DNA from: Alphaproteobacteria bacterium | Lineage (GTDB): Bacteria > Pseudomonadota > Alphaproteobacteria > Rickettsiales > SXRF01 | NCBI GenBank assembly: GCA_020050695.1 | Contig: JAGVKI010000183.1 | Location: 1 to 6,436 of the forward strand | Reading direction: 5' to 3' | Length of the DNA stretch: 6,436 bases | Shown here: positions 1 through 5,066 of the stretch, piece by piece | Position numbering within the stretch: position 1 is the stretch's first letter | Layout of the letters: each line of letters starts with the position of its first letter | Notes under the pieces: model-generated | Told to the model about the DNA's origin: nothing | Seen by the model: only the letters and a program-made list of their open reading frames with translations | Databases searched by the model: none | Position numbers and translations under genes: made by a program

Positions 1-80
1 AAAAACCTGCTGAGGATAGCGCGCAAGGCAGCCTCGCCGAACAGGGCGTTAGCTAGCCTTAATACGGCTGCAATCCCACG

Positions 81-108
81 TTTAACTTTTGATTAAACAT
101 GCTATGGT
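81..108 (+). promoter_or_regulatory. Possible sigma-70-type promoter for the outer-membrane protein operon
   Basis: A TTTAAC hexamer at 81-86 and TATGGT at 103-108 are separated by 16 bp. The second element is preceded by TG one base upstream (100-101), which resembles an extended -10. Transcription would start near 115 and give a leader of about 38 nt before the ATG at 153. Both hexamers are imperfect and the spacer is slightly short, so this is a guess from position and composition. The promoter could equally lie left of the window. Confidence 0.3.
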
Positions 109-123
109 AACGCTAAGTTTTCA

Positions 124-139
124 TCCTTTTAAAAGGAAG
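124..139 (+). promoter_or_regulatory. Ribosome binding site embedded in a perfect palindrome
   Basis: Positions 124-137 form a perfect 14-bp palindrome (TCCTTTT followed by AAAAGGA). Its right half is also the Shine-Dalgarno sequence (AAGGAAG, 133-139) for the gene starting at 153. The distance to the ATG is 13 nt, longer than usual. In RNA it could fold as a 5-bp hairpin with a TTAA loop that hides the binding site. As DNA it could be a small operator. The palindrome is plain in the sequence; any regulatory role is inference. Confidence 0.45.
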
Positions 140-152
140 CCGACTTACGTCT

Positions 153-926
153 ATGCGTCTTGCATTTTTCCTGTTTACGGCCTGCGTCCTTACCAGTGCA
201 TCTGCCATTGCTGATTCCGATGGCTACCAGTCGCGCCGCACACCGGTCATGCAATATGGGGGCTACAAGCCTTCTGACAATGCCCCCGTTCCCACCACGC
301 AGGCTGACCCCAAGGACAAACGCGCCTGCTGCGCGGGCAACGGCCCTCCAAGCTGGTATATAGGTGTAGTGGGGTATGTCACCTTCCTCAAAGATGTGGA
401 TATTGACCGCACCGCCCCTTTCAGCGACGACACATACACCACCGATATGGGATACGGCTTTGGCGCACAGGTGGGTTACCTGCTTACTCCTGATATACGC
501 CTGGAACTTGAAATAGCCCGGCGCACCAATGACCTCGATAAGCTCAATGGCCAGGTGCCAACGCTTGCCAACGGCACCTATTCCGCCCAGAAATCCACTG
601 CGTACATGGCCAACGCCTATTACGACTTTCACAACAGCAGCAACTACACGCCCTATCTTGGTGGCGGTGTAGGCAGAGCCTTCATCAAAGCGCCTGTCTA
701 TTACCCGGGCCTGCAGCAGTTCCTGAAGGAATGGGTGCTGGCCTACCAGTTCATGGCAGGTGTCAATTATGAACTTGAGACCGACATTAACCCGATTGTC
801 TTTACGTTCGGCTATCGTTATTTCTCGGGACAGGACCCGGAAACCAAATTCAACAATGCCCCCATCACCGCCACCTACGGCAATGATTCCCATAACCTCG
901 AACTCGGTGGCAAATTCTTCTTCTAA
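153..926 (+). CDS. Outer-membrane beta-barrel protein (opacity/porin-like)
   Basis: This 257-residue exported protein should sit in the outer membrane as a small beta-barrel. Residues 1-20 are a typical Sec signal peptide: Arg2, a hydrophobic core, and a probable cut after AIA before Asp21. Residues 21-66 are a polar, proline-rich, probably flexible stretch with a vicinal Cys pair at 59-60. From about residue 67 (SWYIGVVGYVTF) to the end, alternating aromatic and polar strands appear, with YMANAYYDF at 151-159 and YTPYLGGGVGRAF at 165-177, which are hallmarks of the OMP_b-brl / surface-antigen barrel families. The chain ends LGGKFFF, so it has the C-terminal Phe that the BAM machinery recognises. 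Length fits a roughly eight-stranded barrel. It is the first gene of an apparent operon with the SGNH hydrolase. Ligand and function (porin, adhesin or structural) cannot be told. The ATG was chosen because it gives a complete signal peptide. Confidence 0.85.
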   Translation: MRLAFFLFTACVLTSASAIADSDGYQSRRTPVMQYGGYKPSDNAPVPTTQADPKDKRACCAGNGPPSWYIGVVGYVTFLKDVDIDRTAPFSDDTYTTDMGYGFGAQVGYLLTPDIRLELEIARRTNDLDKLNGQVPTLANGTYSAQKSTAYMANAYYDFHNSSNYTPYLGGGVGRAFIKAPVYYPGLQQFLKEWVLAYQFMAGVNYELETDINPIVFTFGYRYFSGQDPETKFNNAPITATYGNDSHNLELGGKFFF

Positions 927-952
927 ACAGCGCCGCTTTACCCCAAAAAGGA

Positions 953-1798
953 TTGTTCCTGCCTAGCCTACCGCCCTTTTCCCACATGCTGCGCTATGGC
1001 CTGATACTTGCCATTACCCTTGGCGGTCTTACCTTCGCTACCAGCTACTTCCTGACCCCGGCCTGCTGTAAAGACGGTATCTCCGAACTGGTAACCGCCG
1101 AGCCTAAAAACAAAGCACAGCAGACGCTGCGTATTCTCTTTGTTGGCAACAGTTATACCTTCTACCACCGCATGCCGGAGATGATCGCCCAGCTTGCCGC
1201 CTCTGACCCCGAAAATACCACGCGGCTGGAAATCCAGTCCGTCACACGCGGCGGTATCGCGCTTAAAGATTTATGGGAAACAGGCGATGCGCTGGAACTG
1301 CTTGTCACCTCCAAATGGGACTATGTGGTGCTGCAGGAACAAAGCTTTTGGGCGATGTTTCCTGAATCCATACGCGTGACCAACAAGATCGTCAAAACCT
1401 TCAACCAGAGCATCAAGCAAGCGGGGGCACAAACGGTGCTGTTTGTCACCTGGCCCCGCCAGCCTGGCAGTTCCTGGTATAATAGCGGCCAGTACAGCTT
1501 TCTTAAAAGCCCGCCCTACATGCAGCAGCAGTTCGATTACTATTCCGCCAAGCTGGCAAACTCGATTAATGCCCCTGCTATCGCCGTGGGCGATTACTGG
1601 TCGCATACGCTGGCTGCCTACCCGGGCATACCGCTTTACATGAGCGATGGCAGCCATCCCAGCCCTACCGGTTCCTACCTTGCCGCCCTGCTGTTTTACC
1701 GCTTCTTCAGTGGCCACAAACCATTGCAGGCGGCATTTGTACCATCGGGGGTTGACCCGCAGCATGCATCAATCCTAAGATCGCTCGTATCGAACTAG
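953..1798 (+). CDS. Membrane-anchored SGNH/GDSL-type hydrolase (DUF4886-like)
   Basis: Probable periplasmic esterase or acyl hydrolase held by an N-terminal hydrophobic anchor (about residues 13-34, counted from the TTG at 953). Block I is ILFVGNSYT with the nucleophile Ser67. A Gly pair follows at 100-101 (VTRGG). Block III is WDYVVLQEQS (122-131), with Gln where classical SGNH enzymes have Asn; I recall this variant from the DUF4886-like branch. Block V is SDGSHPSPTG, giving Asp232 and His235 as the rest of the triad. The catalytic core is therefore intact. The substrate is unknown. The start is uncertain: AAAAAGGA abuts the TTG with no spacing, an in-frame CTG at 959 has ideal spacing, and an ATG at 986 gives a tidy 270-residue protein starting MLRYGLIL but lacks a Shine-Dalgarno site. 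The gene lies 26 bp after the barrel gene with no terminator between, and its stop overlaps the next gene's ribosome binding site, so cotranscription is likely. Confidence 0.8.
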   Translation: MFLPSLPPFSHMLRYGLILAITLGGLTFATSYFLTPACCKDGISELVTAEPKNKAQQTLRILFVGNSYTFYHRMPEMIAQLAASDPENTTRLEIQSVTRGGIALKDLWETGDALELLVTSKWDYVVLQEQSFWAMFPESIRVTNKIVKTFNQSIKQAGAQTVLFVTWPRQPGSSWYNSGQYSFLKSPPYMQQQFDYYSAKLANSINAPAIAVGDYWSHTLAAYPGIPLYMSDGSHPSPTGSYLAALLFYRFFSGHKPLQAAFVPSGVDPQHASILRSLVSN

Positions 1799-1806
1799 GA
1801 GCGTCT

Positions 1807-2172
1807 ATGGCATCATATGCATCTTCCCATTACTGGCTTGGCATTGCAGCACTCTTCGGGCTTACCGGCGTAGCCGCATCCGCCATTGGTGCCCATGCCG
1901 CCCAGGGTGCATTAGCGCATGAACTGATCATGCAGGCATCCTGCATGCAGTTATTCCATGCGGTATTGCTGGTGGCACTGCACGGCCATCACGGGCGCTG
2001 GCTTACCTATGGGCGCTGGCTGCTCGCAGGCGGCATGGTGTTTTTCTGCGGCAGCCTTTATGCCAAGGCATTCCTGATGCTGGAACATGCACCGCTGGCG
2101 CCCTTTGGCGGAAGCTGCCTGATGCTCGGATGGCTGGCCATTGCCATACATGGTTTTTCTAAAAAGGCATAA
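1807..2172 (+). CDS. DUF423 family small inner-membrane protein
   Basis: A 121-residue, very hydrophobic protein with about four membrane helices, the usual size for DUF423 (the family of E. coli YgdD). Family-like features are the N-terminal helix leading to SAIGAHAAQ (26-34), a central FHAVLLVAL helix, the GSLYAKAF segment (78-85), and the C-terminal PFGGSCLMLGWLAIAIHGF. The molecular function of this family is not established. Its ribosome binding site AGGAG (1797-1801) overlaps the TAG stop (1796-1798) of the SGNH hydrolase gene and lies 5 nt before the ATG, which supports both this start and translational coupling within one operon. It is the last gene of that operon. No clear intrinsic terminator with a T-tract follows. 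Confidence 0.9.
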   Translation: MASYASSHYWLGIAALFGLTGVAASAIGAHAAQGALAHELIMQASCMQLFHAVLLVALHGHHGRWLTYGRWLLAGGMVFFCGSLYAKAFLMLEHAPLAPFGGSCLMLGWLAIAIHGFSKKA

Positions 2173-2185
2173 AAGACCATTTGGA

Positions 2186-2217
2186 TTGCCGCCACACCCG
2201 GCAAATCTGACCCGGCA
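2186..2217. repeat. Inverted repeat overlapping a 14-bp-period direct repeat upstream of the sigma-54 promoter
   Basis: TTGCCG (2186-2191) and CGGCAA (2199-2204) are perfect inverted arms around a 7-nt spacer. The right arm also belongs to a direct repeat, ACCCGGCA at 2196-2203 and again at 2210-2217, 14 bp apart. The centre is about 150 bp upstream of the predicted sigma-54 start site, within the usual range for an enhancer-binding activator. It could instead be a weak hairpin at the end of the preceding operon, but no T-tract follows, so an activator site is somewhat favoured. The role is inferred. Confidence 0.35.
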
Positions 2218-2321
2218 TCTGCGCTAGATACTTGATTTGGAAGGGCTTTTTTATGGGTTCCTTATACGAGCCCCTACCCTTAACCAATTGCTATTTATTA
2301 CTAATTTATTGAAACCGGCTT

Positions 2322-2337
2322 TGGCACAGGGTTTGCA
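2322..2337 (+). promoter_or_regulatory. Sigma-54 (RpoN) -24/-12 promoter
   Basis: The bases TGGCACA-GGGT-TTGCA match the RpoN consensus TGGCAC(G/A)-N4-TTGC(A/T). The GG (2323-2324) and GC (2335-2336) doublets have exactly the required 12-bp spacing, and a T precedes the TGG as is common. Transcription should start near 2347, leaving a leader of about 25 nt with a GGAG ribosome binding site (2360-2363) 8 nt before the ATG at 2372. Sigma-54 promoters need an AAA+ enhancer-binding activator; none is encoded in this window. Finding a site this good in a gap of about 200 bp directly before a gene makes chance unlikely, although it has not been tested. Confidence 0.75.
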
Positions 2338-2371
2338 TAGTTAATATCTATAAACCCTTGGAGATAGCATT

Positions 2372-2800
2372 ATGAAAATCCATACGCGCAATACCGAATC
2401 GATCTTATACGAGAAGGTCAAATCCCTGCGCAGTGAACGCCCTGATGTGTGGCGCTGCATCCATCTGGAGCACGCAACAGGGACGGAACGCCCTTACCAG
2501 GCGCATTTTTCTGGCCGCATTACCTCCGATCTGCTGGCAGATGAAGATGGTTACATCTATTTATGCGATGATGGCGACGTATTCATCCTGTTCAAAGGCG
2601 CATTGATGCCTATCCTGCGTAAACTCTCGGTCTATTTTGAAGATTTCAGGCCCGACCGTATACGCGAAGCCGATTATATCACCGTATTTGACCTTGGTAT
2701 GAGCTGGCAGCCATTTTTTGAACTGTGCAAAGGCAAGTTCCATAAATTCAATGACAACCAGCAGGTGCAGCGCACCGCTGAAACCGTTGTCCATATGTAA
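2372..2800 (+). CDS. Conserved-looking hypothetical protein, sigma-54-controlled
   Basis: I do not recognise a named family for this 142-residue protein. It has no signal peptide or membrane segment, so it should be cytoplasmic. The N-terminal third is basic and polar, probably helical (residues 1-30), and is followed by WRCIHLEHA (28-36). The middle has a strand-turn-strand pattern rich in acids, GYIYLCDDGDVFILFKGAL (59-77), then helix-like segments PILRKLSVYFEDF and a C-terminal stretch WQPFFELCKGKF. The DDGDVFILFKG core resembles a small alpha/beta regulatory or sensor domain, but that is an impression only. The start at 2372 is well supported by GGAG 8 nt upstream. It stands alone between a sigma-54 promoter and a bidirectional terminator, so it is probably transcribed as a single gene under RpoN control. 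In other bacteria that would suggest nitrogen, carbon, envelope-stress or motility responses. Confidence 0.8.
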   Translation: MKIHTRNTESILYEKVKSLRSERPDVWRCIHLEHATGTERPYQAHFSGRITSDLLADEDGYIYLCDDGDVFILFKGALMPILRKLSVYFEDFRPDRIREADYITVFDLGMSWQPFFELCKGKFHKFNDNQQVQRTAETVVHM

Positions 2801-2837
2801 AACAAATGCCGGACGGTTTCCCGTCCGGCATTGTTTT
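2799..2837. terminator. Bidirectional intrinsic terminator
   Basis: A perfect 12-bp stem (AATGCCGGACGG at 2805-2816 with CCGTCCGGCATT at 2821-2832) closes a TTTC tetraloop. It is followed on the plus strand by TTGTTTT (2831-2837). On the minus strand it is followed by the complement of AAAACAAA (2799-2806), which also supplies a T-tract. The flanks pair as well if one A is bulged. It sits between two convergent genes, overlapping the stop codon of the hypothetical gene (2798-2800) and lying 18 bp past the pirin stop, so it should end both transcripts. Confidence 0.92.
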
Positions 2838-2855
2838 GCGAGGTGAGTGCAGGGA

Positions 2856-3560
2856 TTACTGCACTGGTACGTCGATCACCAGTATTTCGGCATCATCTAC
2901 CGCCGTAATGGTAACCATTTTCTCATCCGTAATTTCCGCACCATCCCCCTGATTCAGCAACTGCCCGTTTATGGAGAAGCTGCCTGCAGAGGCCAGCACA
3001 TAGGCCTGGTGTTTTACCGGCTGTGTGATGGTAGTGCCTGCGCTCAGGCGGCCACCGTAAATAGCAGCATCCTGATGGATGTAGAGCGCCTCGGTAGAGG
3101 CATGCTCGCTCTGGCCGGAGACCAGTACCGGAAGCGCCGTTTCTACCGGCGTTTTCGGAAAGGCCTGCGCATCCCAGCGCGGGGTGACGTTCTTCTCATT
3201 GGGCTCGATCCAGATCTGATACAAGGTGGTATCGACCTGCTCAAGGTTGTGTTCCGAATGGAACACCCCGCTGCCCGCACTCATCACCTGCACGTCGCCT
3301 GCGCCGGTGCGGCCTTCGTTGCCCATGCTGTCGCGGTGGGTGATGGCACCCTGGCGCACATAGGTGATGATCTCCATATTGTTGTGCGGGTGGGTGCTAA
3401 ATCCTTTGCCTGCAGCAACACGGTCATCGTTGATCACACGCAGCGTGCCAAAGGCAGTGCGCTCGGGATTGAAGTAGCGTGCAAAGCTGAAATGGTGCCT
3501 TGCGTTCAGCCAGCCATGGTCGGCATGGCCGAGTTTTTCAAAGGGGTATACGGTAATCAT
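2856..3560 (-). CDS. Pirin family cupin protein (YhhW-like)
   Basis: A 234-residue bicupin of the pirin family, close in length to E. coli YhhW. The N-terminal cupin carries the metal site: His57 and His59 in STHPHNNMEI, and His101 and Glu103 in VFHSEHN, the standard three-His one-Glu set. Other family marks are RHHFSFARYF (21-30), LRVINDDRV (40-48), GDVQVMSAGSGVFHSE (89-103) and the LYQIWIEP strand (113-120). Some pirins have quercetin 2,3-dioxygenase activity in vitro; others act as regulators or redox sensors, so the reaction here is not settled. The protein is cytoplasmic with no signal. AAGGAA lies 7 nt before the ATG and supports the start. It follows doxX by 29 bp in what looks like one operon, and ends at the bidirectional terminator. 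Confidence 0.93.
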   Translation of the reverse strand: MITVYPFEKLGHADHGWLNARHHFSFARYFNPERTAFGTLRVINDDRVAAGKGFSTHPHNNMEIITYVRQGAITHRDSMGNEGRTGAGDVQVMSAGSGVFHSEHNLEQVDTTLYQIWIEPNEKNVTPRWDAQAFPKTPVETALPVLVSGQSEHASTEALYIHQDAAIYGGRLSAGTTITQPVKHQAYVLASAGSFSINGQLLNQGDGAEITDEKMVTITAVDDAEILVIDVPVQ

Positions 3561-3589
3561 GGCTATGTTCCTTTTACGTAATACGATGT

Positions 3590-4036
3590 TTATGCGAATG
3601 ATAGTTTAGGCAGTCCGATATAGCGGGGCAATACGCGTCCCAGGCTGTAAGCGCCGCCGCCTTGTACAACCACCACCAGGGCGGTCGCTACCAGGAAAGC
3701 GGGAAACTCCCAGCCGCCGCCGTTGCTGCTAAAGACCCAGCCGTTAGCGGAATGTGCCCAGGTAGCACCCAGCAGAAGCGGTATGCTAAGCGCAGCAGCA
3801 AGGCGTGTTAAAACCCCGGCCAGTAGTCCCAGGCCGCCTGCAATCTCACCAAACATGGTCAGGTAGGCAGCGATCGGGGGAAGGCCAATGCTTCCGAAAT
3901 AGGCCACCGTGCCTGGCACGGTAAATACGAACAGCTTAAGCAAGCCGTGCGATAACATCAGCGAGCCGAGGGTTACGCGAAGCATGGCAGCGCCATACTG
4001 ATGATTGCCGGTAGAATGATACGTCGAGTTAGTCAT
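3590..4036 (-). CDS. DoxX family membrane protein
   Basis: A 148-residue inner-membrane protein with about four helices. The DoxX pattern is clear: MLRVTLGSLMLSHGLLKLF (18-36) in helix 1, then YFGSIGLPP (46-54), a second helix LTMFGEIAGGLGLLAGVLTRLAA with the conserved Glu64, and later helices PLLLGATWAH and FLVATALVVVVQGGGAYSL. DoxX was named for a subunit of the archaeal thiosulfate:quinone oxidoreductase. Bacterial relatives such as B. subtilis CatD and MhqP are induced by quinones, and in mycobacteria a relative joins an oxidative-stress membrane complex. The exact role here is unknown. AGGAG lies a few bases before the ATG. It is the first gene of a doxX-pirin operon and is divergent from the LysR gene, which is its likely regulator. 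Confidence 0.92.
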   Translation of the reverse strand: MTNSTYHSTGNHQYGAAMLRVTLGSLMLSHGLLKLFVFTVPGTVAYFGSIGLPPIAAYLTMFGEIAGGLGLLAGVLTRLAAALSIPLLLGATWAHSANGWVFSSNGGGWEFPAFLVATALVVVVQGGGAYSLGRVLPRYIGLPKLSFA

Positions 4037-4090
4037 GGTAAGTCTCCTATGGTTTGTTTTCTTGAGGCGTTTTCGCTCTCTACAAAACTG

Positions 4091-4113
4091 AGTATATAGA
4101 TTCCTATTGATAT
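4091..4113 (-). promoter_or_regulatory. Candidate doxX -10 element and LysR-type operator dyad
   Basis: On the minus strand TATACT (4096-4091) is a plausible -10 for doxX, giving a leader of roughly 48 nt. No good -35 lies 16-18 bp upstream, as often seen for activator-dependent promoters. Overlapping it, 4094-4113 is an imperfect palindrome of the form ATAT-N2-AT-N4-AT-N2-ATAT (6 of 10 pairs). LysR-type proteins bind AT-rich imperfect dyads in such divergent gaps, but the region is AT-rich overall and this could be chance. Confidence 0.3.
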
Positions 4114-4124
4114 GATAATATGCC

Positions 4125-4153
4125 TTGTTGTTACTTTATTAGTTCCATATAGT
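4125..4153 (+). promoter_or_regulatory. Candidate promoter of the LysR gene, possibly giving a leaderless mRNA
   Basis: TTGTTG (4125-4130) and TATAGT (4148-4153) are separated by an ideal 17 bp. A start 7-8 bases after the -10 would fall at 4160-4161, on or next to the ATG of the LysR gene. No Shine-Dalgarno sequence precedes that ATG, which fits a leaderless transcript. The promoter match is good but the gap is AT-rich, so confidence is moderate. Confidence 0.4.
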
Positions 4154-4160
4154 AATTAAT

Positions 4161-5066
4161 ATGAACCAGCTTGGACGTATTGATATTTTCCTCGAAGTCG
4201 CACGCCAGCGCAGCTTTTCCAAGGCCGCGCGGACATTAGGCATGACGGGGCCTGCCGCCAGCAAGCAGGTCATGGCGCTGGAAGAAGAACTGGGCATCAA
4301 GCTGCTTCACCGCACCACCCGCCTGGTCATGCTGACCGACGAGGGAAGCATGTATTACGAGCGAGCACGCCTGGCGCTGGAAGAACTCAAAGAAGCTGCT
4401 GCCGAGGTACAGGATATGAAGGCAACGCCCCGGGGCACCCTTCGCATCAATGCACCGCTTTCCTTTGGACACATGCACCTGCTGCCCGCCTTATCGGGCT
4501 TTGCCAAAATATATCCGGAAGTACGAATGGATGTGGTGCTGGAAGACCGCAAGGTGGACATACTTGCCGAAGGCTATGACATAGTCATACGCATCGGCGC
4601 GCTGAGCGATTCCACGCTGGTGACGCGCACCCTTGCCCCCTGCCCCACCTACCTGGTGGCCTCGCGCGCGTATCTGAAAGAATACGGCATGCCGCGTGTC
4701 CCTGCCGATCTGAAAACCCACCGCTTTGTTACCTTCAGCCTGCTCGGGGGAACCAATGAATGGCGCTACAAGGATAGCAAAGGCAAAACCGGCAGCGTGC
4801 GCATGGAAGGGCATCTGAAAGCCAATACGGCAGAAATGATGGTGCAGGCTGCGCTAGATGGCATCGGCATTGCCCTGCTGCCGGATTTTTCCGTCGCTAC
4901 TTATATGAAAGCCGGACAGCTGCTACAGGTGCTGCCGGATCACATGACGTCACCGCCCATGCACATCAGCGCCGTGATGCCGCCCAGCCGCTACCGTTCG
5001 CGCAAGGTGCAATTGCTTGTTGATTGGATTGAAAAGGCCTGTAAGGCAATGCCTTCAGCGTATTAA
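4161..5066 (+). CDS. LysR-type transcriptional regulator
   Basis: A full-length 301-residue LysR-family activator/repressor. The N-terminal winged helix-turn-helix spans about residues 5-62, with FLEVARQRSFSKAARTLGM, then PAASKQVMALEEELGIKLLHRTTR and LTDEG, all closely matching the family. A linker helix (about 63-88) leads to TPRGTLRINAP, the usual entry to the periplasmic-binding-protein-like effector domain (about 91-295). That domain contains DRKVDILAEGYDIVIRIG (129-146) and GIGIALLPDF (234-243). The sequence style is that of the large CrgA/DsdC-like group. It is divergent from doxX-pirin across 124 bp, the classic arrangement for a LysR protein controlling its neighbours and itself. The effector is unknown; an aromatic or quinone-like molecule is an inference from the target genes. 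The 3' end overlaps the convergent glycosyltransferase gene by 12 bp. Confidence 0.95.
   Translation: MNQLGRIDIFLEVARQRSFSKAARTLGMTGPAASKQVMALEEELGIKLLHRTTRLVMLTDEGSMYYERARLALEELKEAAAEVQDMKATPRGTLRINAPLSFGHMHLLPALSGFAKIYPEVRMDVVLEDRKVDILAEGYDIVIRIGALSDSTLVTRTLAPCPTYLVASRAYLKEYGMPRVPADLKTHRFVTFSLLGGTNEWRYKDSKGKTGSVRMEGHLKANTAEMMVQAALDGIGIALLPDFSVATYMKAGQLLQVLPDHMTSPPMHISAVMPPSRYRSRKVQLLVDWIEKACKAMPSAY

Noticed and set aside
1..96. Short open frames touching the left edge on both strands (for example plus-strand frame ending TAG at 54-56, and a minus-strand frame encoding NALFGEAALRAIL)
   Set aside because: Any could be the end or start of a neighbouring gene, but they are too short and lack a start codon or motif to choose between them.
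129..893. Long minus-strand open frame of 254 codons
   Set aside because: It lies antisense to the barrel gene, which has a signal peptide, barrel strands and a terminal Phe. The antisense product has no recognisable family or ribosome binding site.
1055..1072. Lipobox-like Cys in the SGNH hydrolase (TPACC)
   Set aside because: The -3 and -2 positions (Thr, Pro) do not fit the lipoprotein consensus; a simple membrane anchor is more likely.
2186..2204. Intrinsic terminator for the DUF423 operon
   Set aside because: The stem is only 6 bp and no T-run follows, so it was reported as a repeat instead.
2847..3581. Plus-strand open frame of 244 codons
   Set aside because: It is the complement of the pirin gene, whose metal ligands and family motifs are clear; the antisense frame also runs out of the terminator region.
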